Assembly: GCF_032118995.1 (NCBI RefSeq)
Contig: NC_092668.1
Location: forward strand, 5,931,501-5,995,500
From: Asterias amurensis
Taxonomy: Eukaryota > Echinodermata > Asteroidea > Forcipulatida > Asteriidae
Direction: 5' to 3'
DNA: 64,000 nt
The translations under genes and the position numbers were made by a program. Below, in pieces: positions 35,801 to 45,163 of this stretch. Position 1 is the first letter of the stretch, and each line of letters starts with the position of its first letter. A model generated the notes under the pieces. The model made no database searches and had not been told where the DNA came from. It worked only from the letters and a program-made list of their open reading frames with translations.

Positions 35801-38639
35801 CAAACCTTTCAAAATCAGGCGCGAGAGTTACTGCAGCTCGGTGAGAGCTTGTCAGCCTCAAAGAATGGTCGCAAAACATCATGGGAGTTAAGATTCTGTT
35901 AGACTTGGTCCAGTCCTTGAGTGTTAATTGTCTTAGAACGTCCGCCATGAACGGGAATGATAAGACGAGATGTTCCGTCTCCCTTTTGATTGAAAAACTT
36001 TTGATGGCCTAAAAAGAAAAACAGAAGAAGAAAAAAAGGTCAATATTAACGGAAAGGCTGTACATATAATAGGCTTTCATTATCGAGGGAAGTGCAAGAC
36101 AAGCTAAAGCTAAAAATAACTTGAAAATAAGCCTGTCTGAATCCCCAGCTAACTTGAAAATAAGCCTGTCTGAATCCCCAGCCGTCGATTTCACCAAACT
36201 CTTCCTAACTTAGGATTAATCTTAGGACTTAGGATGAGTCCCAACCCTGCACTGTAGCATGCAGACCTTAAGATATCCTAAGTTAGGTTACTCGTCCTAA
36301 CTCGAGATATGATTAATCCGAGCGTTTCGTGAAATCGGCTGCTGGCCTGCTTATCAAAAAAATTCTTAGATAGGAGTTAGAGCTGAAAAAGTTGCAGACA
36401 GTGTTTACGTTTCGTGTGTGATCAACTAACAAAACGGTGAAAATGTAGGCTCTGATGTGTTAGTCAGGATTTTTTTTTACCCATACACCGATGTATGTAG
36501 CACTTTACTTACTCAGTACTTTCCCGAGTATATTATTACTCGGGTGGGATACGAACCCACGACCCTTGCAATTCCAGAGCAGTGTCTTACCAAGTAGACT
36601 GCCGATATTGCCCAGTAGCTAGGGGCAGTTCGAATGCAGGAGTAAATAGTGAAAAGCCATACGCAGCTTTCAGCATAAACACTTGTTCTCGAGTTTTGTT
36701 ATAACAACCGAAATTAGCAGATGATTTTTTTCTTTTTTCTATAAATGTTCTTAGATACGGTTTTCTCCAAATACATACCTGTTGCGTATTATCGGGAAGA
36801 CATCCTATCACATTCATGGTTAAATCCCTCCCATCACGAGACTCACTGGTACCCGATGGCATCCGCTGGTTTCCTTCATCTTGCGTCTCTGCACCACCAG
36901 GACCAGTTATGCCGTCTTCTCTCTCTATTATTCGGAGAAGTAAATCTTCCTGATCTAGCTTGGATGAGGTTTTGGAATCTGACTTCTGGATGATGTTGTC
37001 TTCTGGGTGGAGTGTCTCAAGATGGTTGTATAGATAAGACGCATTGCTCTGCCTTCTTGAAGCATCAGTGTTTCCTGAGTCACATCTTTTGAAAGCAGTA
37101 TCCAATAGAAAATTTTGGTATTAAGGGATTTATCTCACGGCAATCATGAGTAAAAGATTTCTTGTCACACCTCTATGCATATTTTCTTAATGAGAAAACA
37201 TCACTGCATCTTTTATTTTTTAAACATTCATCTTTTTTCTATTATTCCTCATAAATCTCTCTCTGAAATATAAATTGTGTCCGATTTTTCTTTTACAAAG
37301 CAAGTTATGATGATCTTTTACTTGTTTTATTATCATGTTTTAAATTCCTTTCAGCTAAATAATTAACCTGTTTTATATATTTTTTAATTGTAAGTTATTG
37401 TTGTTTTATTGTTATGTAATCAATTTGAACTGTAGTTTTAATTTATGTAAATGTTGAGACAATAAAGTCCCTGTTGAAAAGTCATAGTCATAAACCAAAA
37501 CTGGAAATTGCGTGTTTTATGTGACAAACTGCCATTCATTTTCTGCCTTGGGTTTAACAATAACACGTTTGTATCAAATTCATGCATCCTAAAACAATAT
37601 CCACTTAACTTTAAACCTTACCTTTGGTTCTCCAGAAAAGTATTAAACGATACGTTAAACCGGCGAAGGATCGCTGCACTTTCCATCAAAATTAAATCCA
37701 TGTCCAAGTTAACATCGAAGATAAATTCCCCCAAGTCTTGAGAAATTTTATCAAAACTCAAAGAAACAGAATATGAAGACAATATGTTCCATTGTCCTTT
37801 ATTGCCACCCATTCATTTGTTTACAACCTGCACAGTTATTTGTAGTTTAGAGCCAGCCTGTGCAAAGCTTAAACAATTAATTAACCGCAAAAATATGTGT
37901 ACGAGTTTATTTTGCGGGAGCTACCACAAATTTCTTAAACTATTTGCAAACTCTCGCCAGACTGATAATAGATTTCCTTCGGATTCGATCTTCACCCCTT
38001 GAATGTTCATGGTCTACAAAACAGCATCTTTGTGACACTAGAGCAAAGTCAGAAATTGATCTCTGTTGAAAACCAGCCCAGTGTTTCACCGGATGTCAAA
38101 ACAAAATCGATGGCAGTTTTGGAGTCGAGATGGGACACCCCCCCCCCCCCGACTAAAAAGAGCGATCGAAATTTCAAAGTGTATACACCGCAAACTGTAA
38201 CAACAATGTTATTACGCTTATCCAAATGGTCAAACTGAGAATTGATTTTATAACTAAATTGGTGAAACAAACAGTCCAGTATTTGGGTACCTTTTGAGAT
38301 CGTTTCCCTTAAGTTTGATAACTTTCCAGACAAAGTTATCTGGTTGATTGGCTGTGGACGGTTTCTTCACGAACACAAAAAAACCCTGATATATTAAAAG
38401 TAGTAAAAACTGGGTTTGCAAGGATATAAAATAAATGTTCAATATGGGTTTGAAAGCTTAATGATTATTCGTGTGGAACCATTTTTCTGCGAAATATTTC
38501 TCTCTCTGAAATAAAGCTAATAATATTTGAGAAAACAGTATCCGAAAAAGCACCTCACCCGCAATAGCTGATTTCGGTTGTTACAACAACACCAAGTGAA
38601 ACATGATGAAATTGGCATGGTGTCTTCATTGTTGTCCAT
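29761..38639 (-). CDS. TOP6BL: Candidate TOPOVIBL (SPO11-partner topoisomerase VI subunit B-like), 11 exons
   Basis: Exons on the minus strand: 38639-38559, 38385-38291, 38194-38090, 37756-37622, 37085-36779, 36008-35806, 34992-34866, 33918-33817, 33284-33108, 30673-30400, 29849-29761. All junctions are GT/AG and phases agree across all ten introns, giving 1695 nt (564 aa). This is close to the roughly 580 aa I recall for the mouse protein. Residues 386-391 read IPPLFE, followed by NTGVFQQCVDDTY, which resembles the topoisomerase VI-B transducer motif (N-R-I-P-L-L-F/Y, then a hydrophobic segment and an aromatic). The stretch before it (VVQFTIYRSDTTEG to KIHFQFP, RIVILDNSTDPG) alternates strand and helix as a transducer fold would. 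Residues 139-241 are hydrophilic and probably disordered; 480-564 are basic. If correct, it partners SPO11 in forming meiotic double-strand breaks. The exon chain is far better supported than the name. Alternatives are another fast-evolving meiotic or DNA-repair protein. Further 5' exons are possible. Confidence 0.55.
30868..30990. repeat. Stacked inverted repeats, CCTAGAACTA/GAACCTCATAG
   Basis: Two tandem foldback units: ACGAACCTCATAGTTCTAGG and its complement, with loops GCTATTGGAGGCGATAGC and CTATTGGAGACGATAG. They are contained in a TOP6BL intron. Confidence 0.7.
31250..31376. mobile_element. Foldback MITE with GGCGCCACCACTTTTTC arms
   Basis: TTTCCGTATGGCGCCACCAC and GTGGTGGCGCCATACGGAAA are exact complements about 80 bp apart, with (CTAATT)n between. 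It lies in a TOP6BL intron. Confidence 0.8.
31380..31545. other. GC- and CpG-rich patch with GACGAGTTGTCCGA repeats
   Basis: Compositionally unlike the AT-rich surroundings, with three GTCCGA.CGGACGAGTTGT-type units and a CCATGCATGCCATGCATGG palindrome. No function is assigned. Confidence 0.5.
31973..32043 (+). tRNA. tRNA-Gly (GCC)
   Basis: 71 nt: acceptor stem GCACTGG/CCAGTGC, A discriminator, box A region TGGTTCAGTGG, anticodon GCC at 32005-32007 within CCTGCCACGCGGG, box B GGTTCAATTCC, and a T5 run for Pol III termination at 32051-32055. All stems pair. It matches the metazoan tRNA-Gly-GCC consensus nearly throughout. It lies antisense inside the TOP6BL intron 30674-33107. Confidence 0.95.
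33108..33284 (-). CDS. TOP6BL candidate exon 9, transducer-like motif
   Basis: It begins IPPLFEVTRLNTGVFQQ, runs through DTYTALSGQDRDRF and ends KTEKLLG. It is phase 0 at both ends. The opening is the best link to the TopoVI-B transducer family. Confidence 0.7.
34060..34475 (+). mobile_element. LINE 3' end with (GAATT)n tail
   Basis: Coding-like remnant followed by a stop and an AT-rich 3' region ending in AATAAATAAATAAATTGAAT and four ATTGA units, the usual tail of a non-LTR retroelement. The polymerase region is missing. Confidence 0.5.
35152..35543. mobile_element. TTAA MITE, family A
   Basis: AAAGGTAGTGGACACTATTGG and CCAATAGTGTCCACTGGCTTT are inverted with TTAA on both sides. It lies in a TOP6BL intron (34993-35805). 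Confidence 0.85.
36181..36345. mobile_element. Palindromic MITE, TCGATTTCACAAAG family
   Basis: Shares CCCAACCCTGCACTGTAGCA with the 11331 copy. It lies in the intron upstream of TOP6BL exon 6 and is preceded by a 41-bp direct duplication (TAACTTGAAAATAAGCCTGT). Confidence 0.7.
36470..36625 (-). mobile_element. tRNA-derived SINE (type 2), reverse orientation
   Basis: This is the reverse complement of the 16737 element, with the TACACCGATGT body at its low-coordinate end and box B as GGATACGAACCC. It lies in the intron between TOP6BL exons 5 and 6. Confidence 0.65.
38090..38194 (-). CDS. TOP6BL candidate exon 3 with an in-frame G13 tract
   Basis: It encodes LRCIHFEISIALFSRGGGG and onward to RFCFDI. 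A run of 13 G on the coding strand makes the glycine stretch. The phase with both neighbours works only at this tract length (or lengths differing by multiples of three). Confidence 0.6.
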
Positions 38640-38643
38640 ACTA
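38559..38643 (-). CDS. TOP6BL candidate exon 1, start uncertain
   Basis: The ATG at 38639 opens MDNNEDTMPISSCFTW and the exon ends CGG|GTGAGG in phase with exon 2. A splice acceptor (AATTGTCAG) lies four bases before the ATG and the frame stays open through it, so this could be an internal exon. Its 3' half (GTAACAACCGAAATCAGCT) matches a repeat also seen near 42070 and 36700, which lowers confidence. Confidence 0.4.
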
Positions 38644-39141
38644 CTGACAATTAAAAAAAAACAAAATTAAAACAGTTTTGCTCATGTAGCCCTATATTGT
38701 TGATCACAAAAAACATTGTAGAAAGTGGATTTGAAATGACGATAGTTAGACACATTCATTTTTGAAGTGACGTTTCTCGAAAAACCTAACGAAAAAAACA
38801 ACTTGCAAAACATGTCAACATTTATTTCGCAGGACAGAAGCCGGTACACTTAACATGTTTTATCTGACACACCTGGGGTCACTCGATTTTACAAAGATAG
38901 TCCTAACTTAGGACTCCTTAGGAGTTATTAAACCAATTCCTAAGTTAAAGGTCCAAACTCAAGATATAACGCATCCTCACTCTATGTGAAATCGACAACA
39001 AACATTTTCTGCTTCTCAGAGATACGGTGGGAAATCAACAGATGGAGGTCCGTGGAATATTCCCCAAGCCACTTTGTCTGGTCAGATCGAAAAAGATGAA
39101 TAGTATGTGGGCATCGCTTTGTCATCAGCGGTACACCTGTG

Positions 39142-39302
39142 ATAGTCTTGGTTTCAAGACGTTCGCACCGAAATGGATCAATTCCAATGACAGAGGGCGC
39201 CACTTGGTCCAATGACAGTCATCAACCGCGATGAATCCAAGAAGAAAAGCACGCTCTCTGTCGGGTTTAGCATGAGATAGCAACGTCTTGAACCAAGACT
39301 AC
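39142..39302. mobile_element. Foldback MITE, AGTCTTGGTTTCAAGACGTT termini
   Basis: Inverted to AACGTCTTGAACCAAGACTA. Related to 27178-27332. Confidence 0.65.
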
Positions 39303-39651
39303 ACCTGTTGCAGGTATACCCTGATAATCAATTCGATGGGAGAGGTTACAGGTGGACGTTTCAGGATTATAGCATGGTGTATTGTCATGCCTTAATAATG
39401 TTTGGGTGGATAAGAAGACGATATGACTGGTTTGTATTTACGCCTGGGGTAAACATTTTCATGGGCAGGTCTCCAATGCTTCGTTTTTGAAAGGGCAAGG
39501 GCACCAAGGCATTTTCTCCTTGGTTGAGGGATGAGGAAATTGTAAACTTCTACTGGAGCATTTCAAGGGTACCAAGGGGCAGGGAGGCAATCGCCTTTGT
39601 TGTCTCCATGGAGGGCAATGAAAATATAGTCATATGCATGGTTACACATTA

Positions 39652-39725
39652 TGTTCCGACACCTTTATGTTCGGAAACATCTATGTTCCGACATCCCGAT
39701 GTTCCGATATCCCGATGTTCTGAAA
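39652..39725. repeat. Short tandem ATGTTCCGACATCCCG-type repeat
   Basis: Five imperfect units of 15-16 bp. Confidence 0.6.
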
Positions 39726-40229
39726 CCCATGGTGTGTTTTCCTAAACCGAGATTGTTTAAATATTTTTTTATATGGTTGTCGGAACATAAGGGGGTGTAG
39801 GAATGAAGAACAGTCACCATTTTCATGTAGGTCTTTCTGTTTTGATCTTCGAAACCCTTTTGAAAGAGGAAATATTCATGAACAAAAATAATACATTTCA
39901 TGACAAGATGTGCTGTACCAGGTGATATTCTGGTGATGTTTAATTAATACAAAAATAATTGTTTCGTTTTACAGCAGGTAACGTGTTCCAGGGCCTAATG
40001 TCATTAAGCATGTAGGCCGAAAAAATTGCTCAGACAACAAAAGATTGCTTAGCAAATATCAGCAGAATCATCCAGAGAATCGACATCCCGTTTTTTGCAT
40101 TTTGGAAGGGAATAACTCCACTTTAGAAGCGACGAAGAAAATTTAACTCAACAAAATCTTTTAGCAAATTTATAAAGAATCTAAATCAGATAAATAATTG
40201 ATAGTTAGTTTTGAAATTAAACAAAGAAA

Positions 40230-40690
40230 AATTGACTGGATTTTTACTTGAACCAACGACATCTGGATTAAAGGCAGTGGACACTATTGGTAATTACTCA
40301 AAATAATTATTAGCATAAAACCTTTCTATAAAACATCGTGAGAAACGGCTCCCTCTGAAGTGCCATAGTTTTCGAGAAAGAAGTAATTTTCCACAAATTT
40401 GATTTCGAGACCTCAGATTAAGAACTTGAGGTCTCGGAATCAACCATCTAAACGCACACAACTTCGTTTGATAAGGGTTTTTTTCTTTCATTATTATCTC
40501 GCAAGTTCGATGACCGATTGAGCTCAAATTTTCACAGGTTTGTTATTTTATGCATATGTTGAGATACACCAACTGTAAAGGCTAGTCTTTGACAATTACC
40601 AATAGTGTCCACTGCCTTTAATGTACCAGCGCTCTACCACCTTGGCTCTCTAGCCCTAGTGTTGGCGGACTCTATATTAGTCAGTATCTT
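40230..40690. mobile_element. tRNA-derived SINE split by a TTAA MITE (40268-40621)
   Basis: Left flank (AACAAAGAAAAATTGACTGG, ACCAACGACATCTGGATTAA) and right flank (TTAATGTACCAGCGCTCTACC, CTAGCCCTAGTGTTGGCGG) join into the type 1 SINE seen at 23251. The MITE is family A, in reverse orientation, and duplicated TTAA at its insertion. Confidence 0.85.
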
Positions 40691-40908
40691 AAAAGTATAG
40701 TTTAAACAATAGTTAAACAAACTGTAACTATTTTACAACATTACACAAACACATCAGTGATCACTGATTTAAATTCGGTAGAAACTACCAAATTAATTAC
40801 AAATTACTTGAGGAGTTGCAGGTGACCATTCCCAATCCCTTTCGGTTTATTGCATAATTTAAAATGACCTTTCGGTGTAAAAAAAAAAAAGAAAAAAAAA
40901 AAAAGGTT

Positions 40909-41140
40909 TTAAGAAATTCGCAACAAGGCTAAAAGTCGCTCTAGGTAAGGGGCTACATGAAGAAAATGATGAAGCATGAAAATAACTGAGGAGAGCTGGA
41001 GGCAGGAATTGATATTCCTCTTAGTACAATCTAGATTGTAGGATGGAGGGAAACATGCACCAGGCAAGGAGTTCCAAAGAGATGCAGTACAGGGAATAAA
41101 GCTGTTGGAATGACTCTTTGTTCTACATCTCAACAAATCA
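40909..41140 (-). mobile_element. Remnant of a non-LTR retroelement reverse transcriptase C-terminus
   Basis: The minus-strand frame reads RTKSHSNSFIPCTASLWNSLP and continues to NLDCTKRNINSCL. This is the typical R-F-P-x-WN-LP end of CR1/Jockey-like polymerases. Upstream parts are absent. Confidence 0.6.
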
Positions 41141-41272
41141 AGAGTGTATGGTTTAGCATTTTAGTAGGAATATGACCTTTCAGTTGAGGTCATTTTTATG
41201 ACCCCTTTCTGTAATCTCAAAGGCCATTTTATTTAAAAGCGAAAAGTAGTTAATGGCCTGACAAGTCAACCT

Positions 41273-41554
41273 GGGCCCAATTTCATATCGCTACTTAGCG
41301 TTCGATTTTGTGCTTACTGTGCAATTTCTATTTCATAGCGCTGCTAATCATAAGCACAGAAAAGGCATGCTAACCTTCCGGTGCTTACTGCACAAAAATA
41401 AATGACGTCACAATGCAACTCCATGGTAAACGTTCAATACGGCCGCCCAATTTTTCTGCTACCCTGTGAAATGAGCTAAGGCTTAAGCATTTTTTTCTGC
41501 TACAGTTAGCACGCAAAGTTGCTTACCATTAAGCAGCGCTATGAAATTGGGCCC
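41273..41554. mobile_element. GGGCCCAATTT foldback MITE (family D)
   Basis: GGGCCCAATTTCATATCGC and GCGCTATGAAATTGGGCCC are inverted. The interior is diverged from the other copies. Confidence 0.65.
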
Positions 41555-42308
41555 TGGCCCTAGCAGAGTCTTTCCCAAAGGCTTAATTGAGGTAAAGTTT
41601 TCCTCATACAAAATATGAAATACAAAGTGCATCAAAACGAAACATTCAGATATTTTAATAAATAAATATACATTACGTTTTATCTGATGTTTTGTTTTTT
41701 ACTTGTTTTTATGAAATTTGAATGTACATAAAAAAATTACAAAAAGTTATGGAATTTATGTAATAATATTATATACATATATGAGCTTTGTACAAATATG
41801 CAAAATGGCAGACACAGATGTCTTGATATCTGAAGGCATATTGCATCCAACGTTAGATTAGCAAAAAGCATCAATTTATTAGGTGTTATACAGATTTGGT
41901 AGAGCTGACAAAATAGTCATATATACATTGTTCATGTCTCGTATGGTTAACCCTATACATGACATAACAAACCTGTGAAAATTCAAGTTTAATCCGTTGT
42001 GCGAGTCAGGAGAAAACAGTGAAAACCATGCACAATTTTCGGCAGGTAAACACATTGTCCTAATTTTGGTTGTAACCGAAATCAGCTGTTGTGAAATCAG
42101 AAAAAGTGGTTACAATCTAGTATGAACTTCATAATCATTAGGGTTTCAGACTAAAACTAAAGGCACTGGACACTGCCGGTAATTGGTACTTATAAATAAT
42201 TGTTAACATGCAAACTTACTCCAGGTAACGAGCAATGAAGAGCTGTTGATAGTTTAAAGACACTGGACACTATTGGTAATTGTCAAAGAACAGTCTTCTC
42301 ACTTGGTG

Positions 42309-44344
42309 CAGGGTTCGACCTTAACGCAGGTCCGTTGGCCAAATGCCAGTAGAAATCGCGGCGGACCAGCTGAAACACCTGGCCAACTGGTCCGGCTGAC
42401 CAGTCAAAAATATCGGCAGCGGTACTACAGAACTATGACAATTTTAAAACTATTTTCAGGCTCGAATAAAATGTAAAAACATTCACTCAAGGTTTGGATA
42501 AAATATAATAAAAATTACTCGAAGTGCCGCTGAACGCTGGCAAACTTCCGACGATCACGCATACACAGCGCAAAATCCCATCATGCAACGCAAAGGCTTA
42601 TAGTCTTCGTATTAGTTCACGTGTGGCAGAAAGTGTAAGAAATACTGAACGCTAGAGGGCGTTTCAGAATATTCGATAGCGTGGGAATAGACGCCCTCTA
42701 TTGGTGAAAGTACGCAATAGCTTACAAAACTAGCTTCAATCGCCTTGACAGAAGACCACAAAGCAAAACACATTCTGTCAGCAGCATGGTCGGTCAACGG
42801 AGCAGATTTCCGTGTGGGAATAAGAGTCTAGCGTGTTTACGAAAAACGAGCGAGACGGTGAGGCTTCATTCAACAAAAATTACCAAGTTAGGATACTCTA
42901 GATGAGCAAAAAGGAGTATTTAATTGTGTTTAGTAAAGTTCTTCCGTCCTGATTTTGGGTAATTTTGTTGTTATTTGGGTTTTTTTTTTTTTTTTTGCGG
43001 GCGATTGGTGGGCGATCTAGTTTATCCATGGTTTTATTGGTCACATATAATGCGCGGTTGTTTGGGGTTTTTTGCGGGTTGATTTCAAGAAAGACTTGGG
43101 TTCTAGAATGCAATCATGTGTTAAACAAAGGCGCAGTTGTTTTTGCTGCTTTTAAAAACGTTTTTTAAATGAAAATTTTGTTCACAAAACAGACGCCGGC
43201 ACCGACCATTCCATACACATAATTGAAAAAAATACCGTCAAACTCGTATGCTTCTTCATGGACTTTTTTGATGTCTACTTTTTGTTGGGGGTTTTTCTGG
43301 ACGAAAGTGGGAAGATTTTGGGAACTTCGGTACGATGTATTATGTTTATGAATACTTATTAAAGCCATTGGACCCTTTCGGTAAACAGTATTGTCCAAGT
43401 CCCACACTTCGTGTATCACAACTTATATATAAAATAACAATCCTGTGGAAATTTAGGCTCAATCGGACATCGGAGTCGGGAGAAAATAACGGGAAAACCC
43501 ACTCCTGTTTTCGCGCGTTTCGCCGTGTCATGACATGTGTTTATAACAAATCCGTAATTCTCGTTAACGAGAATTTATATTGTTTTACCGTTTTCTCAAA
43601 AAGTAAAGCATTTTATGGACTAATATTTCAAGAGAAGTCTTTCACCATTACCTTCTGTAAACCCTGTAAATTGTTTGTAAATCCGTGAACTTTTTTTTTT
43701 TTCTGTACCGAAAGGGTCCAATGATAGGGTACAATAATAGGCAATGTTTATACATGATAAAATAACTTGAGCGATCGCACGTAACCCTCCCCCACAGTAG
43801 ATTTGAAGGCAGTACATAAAAAGTTAATGATATTTTAACAGTCGGTTTTAAAGTGTTTTTTGGGGTGTTTTTATAGTAAAAACACTATTTTTTTTTCTTC
43901 ATAAAAATGTTCTTCTTACTTGGGAATACTTTTATGATGAGTGCTTACAATAAACCGTGGACTAAAAAAAAAACTACCTAAATAAAGATCATTTTGCTCT
44001 GGCAAATAATTTGACCTGTTTTTAAATTAATTTTAATAACGCTATTGTTATTACATTTTTAAAGAAAAAATACTCTCAAATTAATTATCCTTTACGAACA
44101 CAATAACTTGGTACACATAAATAAAGTATGGCTTCCAGTGCAGTTAAGTTGACGTTGCAAATCATATTGAATTTTGAAATAGCGACGATCGAAAATCGAG
44201 CAGTTGGTATACAACAGAATACTATTAGTTTAAAAAAAATAGCATAAAAAATTGACGGACCAGTCAAAAACCTGGCGGACCAGTGAAAAATCAAGCCAAC
44301 TGGTCCTGCTGGCCAGTTGAAAAAAAAGTTAAGGGCAACCCCTG
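42309..44344. mobile_element. DNA transposon with CAGGGTTCGACCTTAAC termini, 2036 bp
   Basis: Ends CAGGGTTCGACCTTAAC and (reverse) CAGGGGTTGCCCTTAAC are inverted, followed inwards on both sides by CTGGCCAACTGGTCC-type repeats. The interior has only short frames, so it looks non-autonomous, and it carries a family B MITE at 43359-43725. The CAGGG termini suggest hAT-like, but the visible target duplication is 6 bp (TTGGTG) rather than the 8 bp usual for hAT. Confidence 0.75.
43359..43725. mobile_element. TTAA MITE, family B, third level of a nest
   Basis: TTAAAGCCATTGGACCCTTT at one end and ACCGAAAGGGTCCAATG at the other. Other copies: 50669-51027 and 56399-56757. The last bases at the right end have diverged. 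Confidence 0.75.
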
Positions 44345-44634
44345 TTGGTGTATCTCAACATATGCATAAAATAACAAACCTCTGAAAATTTGAACTCAAT
44401 TGGTCACACGAATTTGTTTGTGTTTAGATGGTTGATTTCGAGACCTCAAATTCAAAATCTGAGGTCTCAAAATCAAACTTGTGGAAAATTACTTCTTTCT
44501 CAAAAACTTTGTCACTTCAGAGGGAGCCGTTTCTTACATTGTTTTATACCATCAACCTCTCCCCATTACTCGTCACCAAATAAGGTTTTATGCTAATAAT
44601 TATTTTGAATAATTACCAATAATGTCCACTGCCT

Positions 44635-44912
44635 TTAACATATTGTGAGAAACAACTCCCTCTGAAGTAGCATAGTTTTTGAGAAAGAGGTAATTTCTCA
44701 CTCAAATAATAATTGACTTCAGGCCAAAAGCCTTTAATTAGGCATCTGAAAGCACAGATCTGTGCAACAGAGGTGTTTTTCCTTTCAATATTCTCTTGCA
44801 AACTTGATGACTAATGAAGCCCAAATTTTCACAGGTTTGTTATTTTATGCATATATTGAGATACACCAAGTGAGAATACTGGTCTTTGACAACTACCAAA
44901 GGTGTCCTTTAA
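44635..44912. mobile_element. Partial TTAA MITE, family A, abutting the previous one
   Basis: Begins within the element (ACATATTGTGAGAAACAAC) and ends GGTGTCCTTTAA. It shares the TTAA at 44635 with its neighbour. Confidence 0.65.
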
Positions 44913-45046
44913 CAAATTTCATTATCCTTACAGTTCTGTGTAATACCTTTAAATCCATTAATATTTCTATACAATATTTCTCATAATATTTATACTTTAC
45001 ATATGACGGGCAAACTGCCTACTCGTCTCTGATTGGCATGCAACCT

Positions 45047-45163
45047 TCAATGAGCCTCTAACCATTTCTCAAGTTGATTGTTGACAGATCTTAGACTATA
45101 AGCTGATCTCGACGAACCTTTCACATCGGTCAATAGAGGGCCGATATTCGGAGAGCTAAACTC
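45047..45163 (-). CDS. CENPU: CENPU terminal exon
   Basis: It encodes EFSSPNIGPLLTDVKG and onward to SVNNQLEKWLEAH, then TGA. The acceptor is TTTTAACAG|GAG, phase 0. It carries the most diagnostic C-terminal motif and lies 81 bp from the 57-bp tandem array on the intron side. Confidence 0.88.
   Translation of the reverse strand, partial: EFSSPNIGPLLTDVKGSSRSAYSLRSVNNQLEKWLEAH

Larger units (their letters stand above)
42253..44638. mobile_element. TTAA MITE (family A) interrupted by a 2-kb transposon
   Basis: The outer MITE runs 42253-42308 and 44345-44638; joined, it matches other family A copies. The interruption is the element at 42309-44344, with the 6-bp TTGGTG present on both sides. 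Confidence 0.8.

Noticed and set aside
38049..38333. 94-codon minus-strand frame through 38.1 kb
   Set aside because: It reads across an intron in a frame that does not join the neighbouring exons; the phase-correct frame of exon 3 is different.
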